The notes beneath the pieces were generated by a model. The model made no database searches, was not told the origin of the DNA, and saw only the letters and a list, made by a program, of their open reading frames with translations. Below, piece after piece: positions 4,853-5,644 of a stretch of DNA of 5,644 bases (its first letter is position 1; each line of letters starts with the position of its first letter). Source of the DNA: Chloroflexota bacterium (GTDB lineage Bacteria; Chloroflexota; UBA6077; CF-72); assembly GCA_019242065.1 (NCBI GenBank), contig JAFAWJ010000692.1, forward strand, positions 1-5,644, written 5' to 3'. Both the position numbers and the translations under genes were made by a program.

Positions 4853-5644
4853 TCAGTCGACGCCCACCTGGCGACGCGTCTGACGGCGAACCCATTCCCC
4901 AGAGGTGACGGGCTCGTAGCGCGGCGGGCGATCCGCGGAGGCACACGACGGCAAGCACGCGATCACCGCGTCGTAGTTGGGCTGGTGGAAAAACGGAATG
5001 CTCAAGCGGTCGCGCCCGGTGTCGGCACCGGCGGGATTGATGACCTGGTGCAGCGTCGAGACCCAGCGGTCATTGGTCCAGCGTGCCATCAGGTCGCCGA
5101 TGTTGATCACGTAGCTGCCGGGGATGTGCGGCACGTCCTCCCAGGTGTTGCCAACGCGCACCTGGAGTCCGCCCGGCGCGTCGTCCTGGTGGAGGATGGT
5201 GACGCTACCGTAGTCCGTATGCGGACCGCGCCGCAATTGGCCTGGTCTGGGCGGGGTGAACTGCGCCGGATAGTAATTCAGGCACAGGTTGGTGATATGC
5301 CGATCGATCGTGGGCTCAAAGTACGTTTCTGGCAGATCCAGCGCGAGCGCAAAGATGCGCAGCAGCATCGCACCAAGGGATTCCAGGTGCTGGTAGTACT
5401 CCAGGAGCGCGGGGCGGAGGCCGGTTGGTCGCGCGGGCCAGATGTTGGGTGCGAAGAAGTACTCCAGGCCAGGTTCGGCGCCGGCGGCGGCGGCGACGTC
5501 GCGATCGTCGAAGCGGCTGATGCGGAAGAGCTCACACAGGTCTGGGGGCGTGTCAAGACCCTTGGTGCGCGCCAGGGCAGAACCGCCGACAGGTTCGTAG
5601 CCGCGGAAGAACCAGCGCTCCGCGGGCATCGCGCGGCATTTTTC
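4853..5644 (-). CDS. Isopenicillin-N-synthase-like 2-oxoglutarate/Fe(II)-dependent oxygenase (5' end outside window)
   Basis: The frame runs unbroken from the right edge to TGA at 4853. Counting from the internal Met at 5629, the Fe(II) facial triad is visible as H137 and D139 ('RRGPHTDYGSVTIL') and H194 ('STLHQVINP'), with the 2-oxoglutarate-binding RxS at R208/S210 ('DRLSIPFFHQP'). Other family marks are 'FFRGYEPVGG' (7-16) and 'NLCLNYYP' (114-121), plus 'GGLQVRVGNTWEDV' (153-166) and 'YVINIGDLMARWTND' (173-187). Residues E-K-C-R-A continue in frame before that Met, as in the family's 'EK..' helix, so the true start is upstream and the N-terminal DIOX_N half is only partly present. Such enzymes oxidise small molecules using O2 and 2-oxoglutarate; the substrate is unknown. 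A racemase remnant follows in the same operon, hinting at an amino-acid or hydantoin-like substrate (weak inference). Confidence 0.9.
   Translation of the reverse strand, partial: EKCRAMPAERWFFRGYEPVGGSALARTKGLDTPPDLCELFRISRFDDRDVAAAAGAEPGLEYFFAPNIWPARPTGLRPALLEYYQHLESLGAMLLRIFALALDLPETYFEPTIDRHITNLCLNYYPAQFTPPRPGQLRRGPHTDYGSVTILHQDDAPGGLQVRVGNTWEDVPHIPGSYVINIGDLMARWTNDRWVSTLHQVINPAGADTGRDRLSIPFFHQPNYDAVIACLPSCASADRPPRYEPVTSGEWVRRQTRRQVGVD

Noticed and set aside
4591..4908. Plus-strand open frame with a GGGAG-like sequence before its ATG
   Set aside because: It lies opposite the racemase N-terminus and the oxygenase C-terminus, both supported by family motifs, and its product resembles nothing.
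4005..4944. Long minus-strand frames through the lacI end and the small gene
   Set aside because: They are Arg/Ser/Pro-rich shadow translations with no domain; the plus strand here has clear lacI and Shine-Dalgarno evidence.

Overview
The window is GC-rich (by eye a little over 60 %) bacterial DNA. Its proteins are of types common in Chloroflexota and high-GC actinobacteria: a Tat-exported DUF3500 protein, a LacI regulator with the 'NAYNRPDQLS' style of DNA-binding domain, VOC/glyoxalase-like proteins and an isopenicillin-N-synthase-like oxygenase. I lean weakly to Chloroflexota. No ribosomal or other phylogenetic marker is present, so this is inference from protein flavour only.

Layout. At 2-220 (+) lies the 3' end of a probable SPFH/band-7 membrane-scaffold protein. 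It converges with a minus-strand block. In that block an intact DUF3500 gene (676-1929) is followed 3' by a decayed VOC-family gene (about 272-640, frameshifted). The stretch 1944-2524 holds no recognisable gene. Next comes a second, different decayed VOC gene (about 2525-2805, minus), with a 19-bp tandem repeat where its upstream part should be. At 2928-2973 a sigma70-type promoter overlaps a perfect 14+14 bp inverted repeat whose last base is the A of the start codon of a divergent LacI-family regulator (2971-4074, +). The regulator overlaps a small, well-SD-equipped gene of unknown function (4068-4307, +). On the minus strand from the right edge are a 5'-partial 2-oxoglutarate/Fe(II) oxygenase (4853-5644) and, 17 nt after it, a truncated Asp/Glu/hydantoin racemase (4611-4835). 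Possible further scraps of the racemase lie in 4430-4545.

How the parts fit. The clearest regulatory story is autorepression of lacI. The operator covers the presumed -10 and reaches the start codon, leaving an extremely short or absent 5' leader. The small downstream gene should be co-expressed through ATGCTGA coupling. The oxygenase and racemase would have formed a small catabolic or modification operon, but the racemase is broken here. Three damaged genes in 5.6 kb, all on the minus strand, together with roughly 1.5 kb without intact genes, suggest a decaying accessory region or, less likely, clustered indel errors in the assembly.

I found no CRISPR array, tRNA, rRNA, insertion sequence or clear new multi-gene system. 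The items most worth a second look are the lacI operator/start-codon architecture and the small coupled gene.
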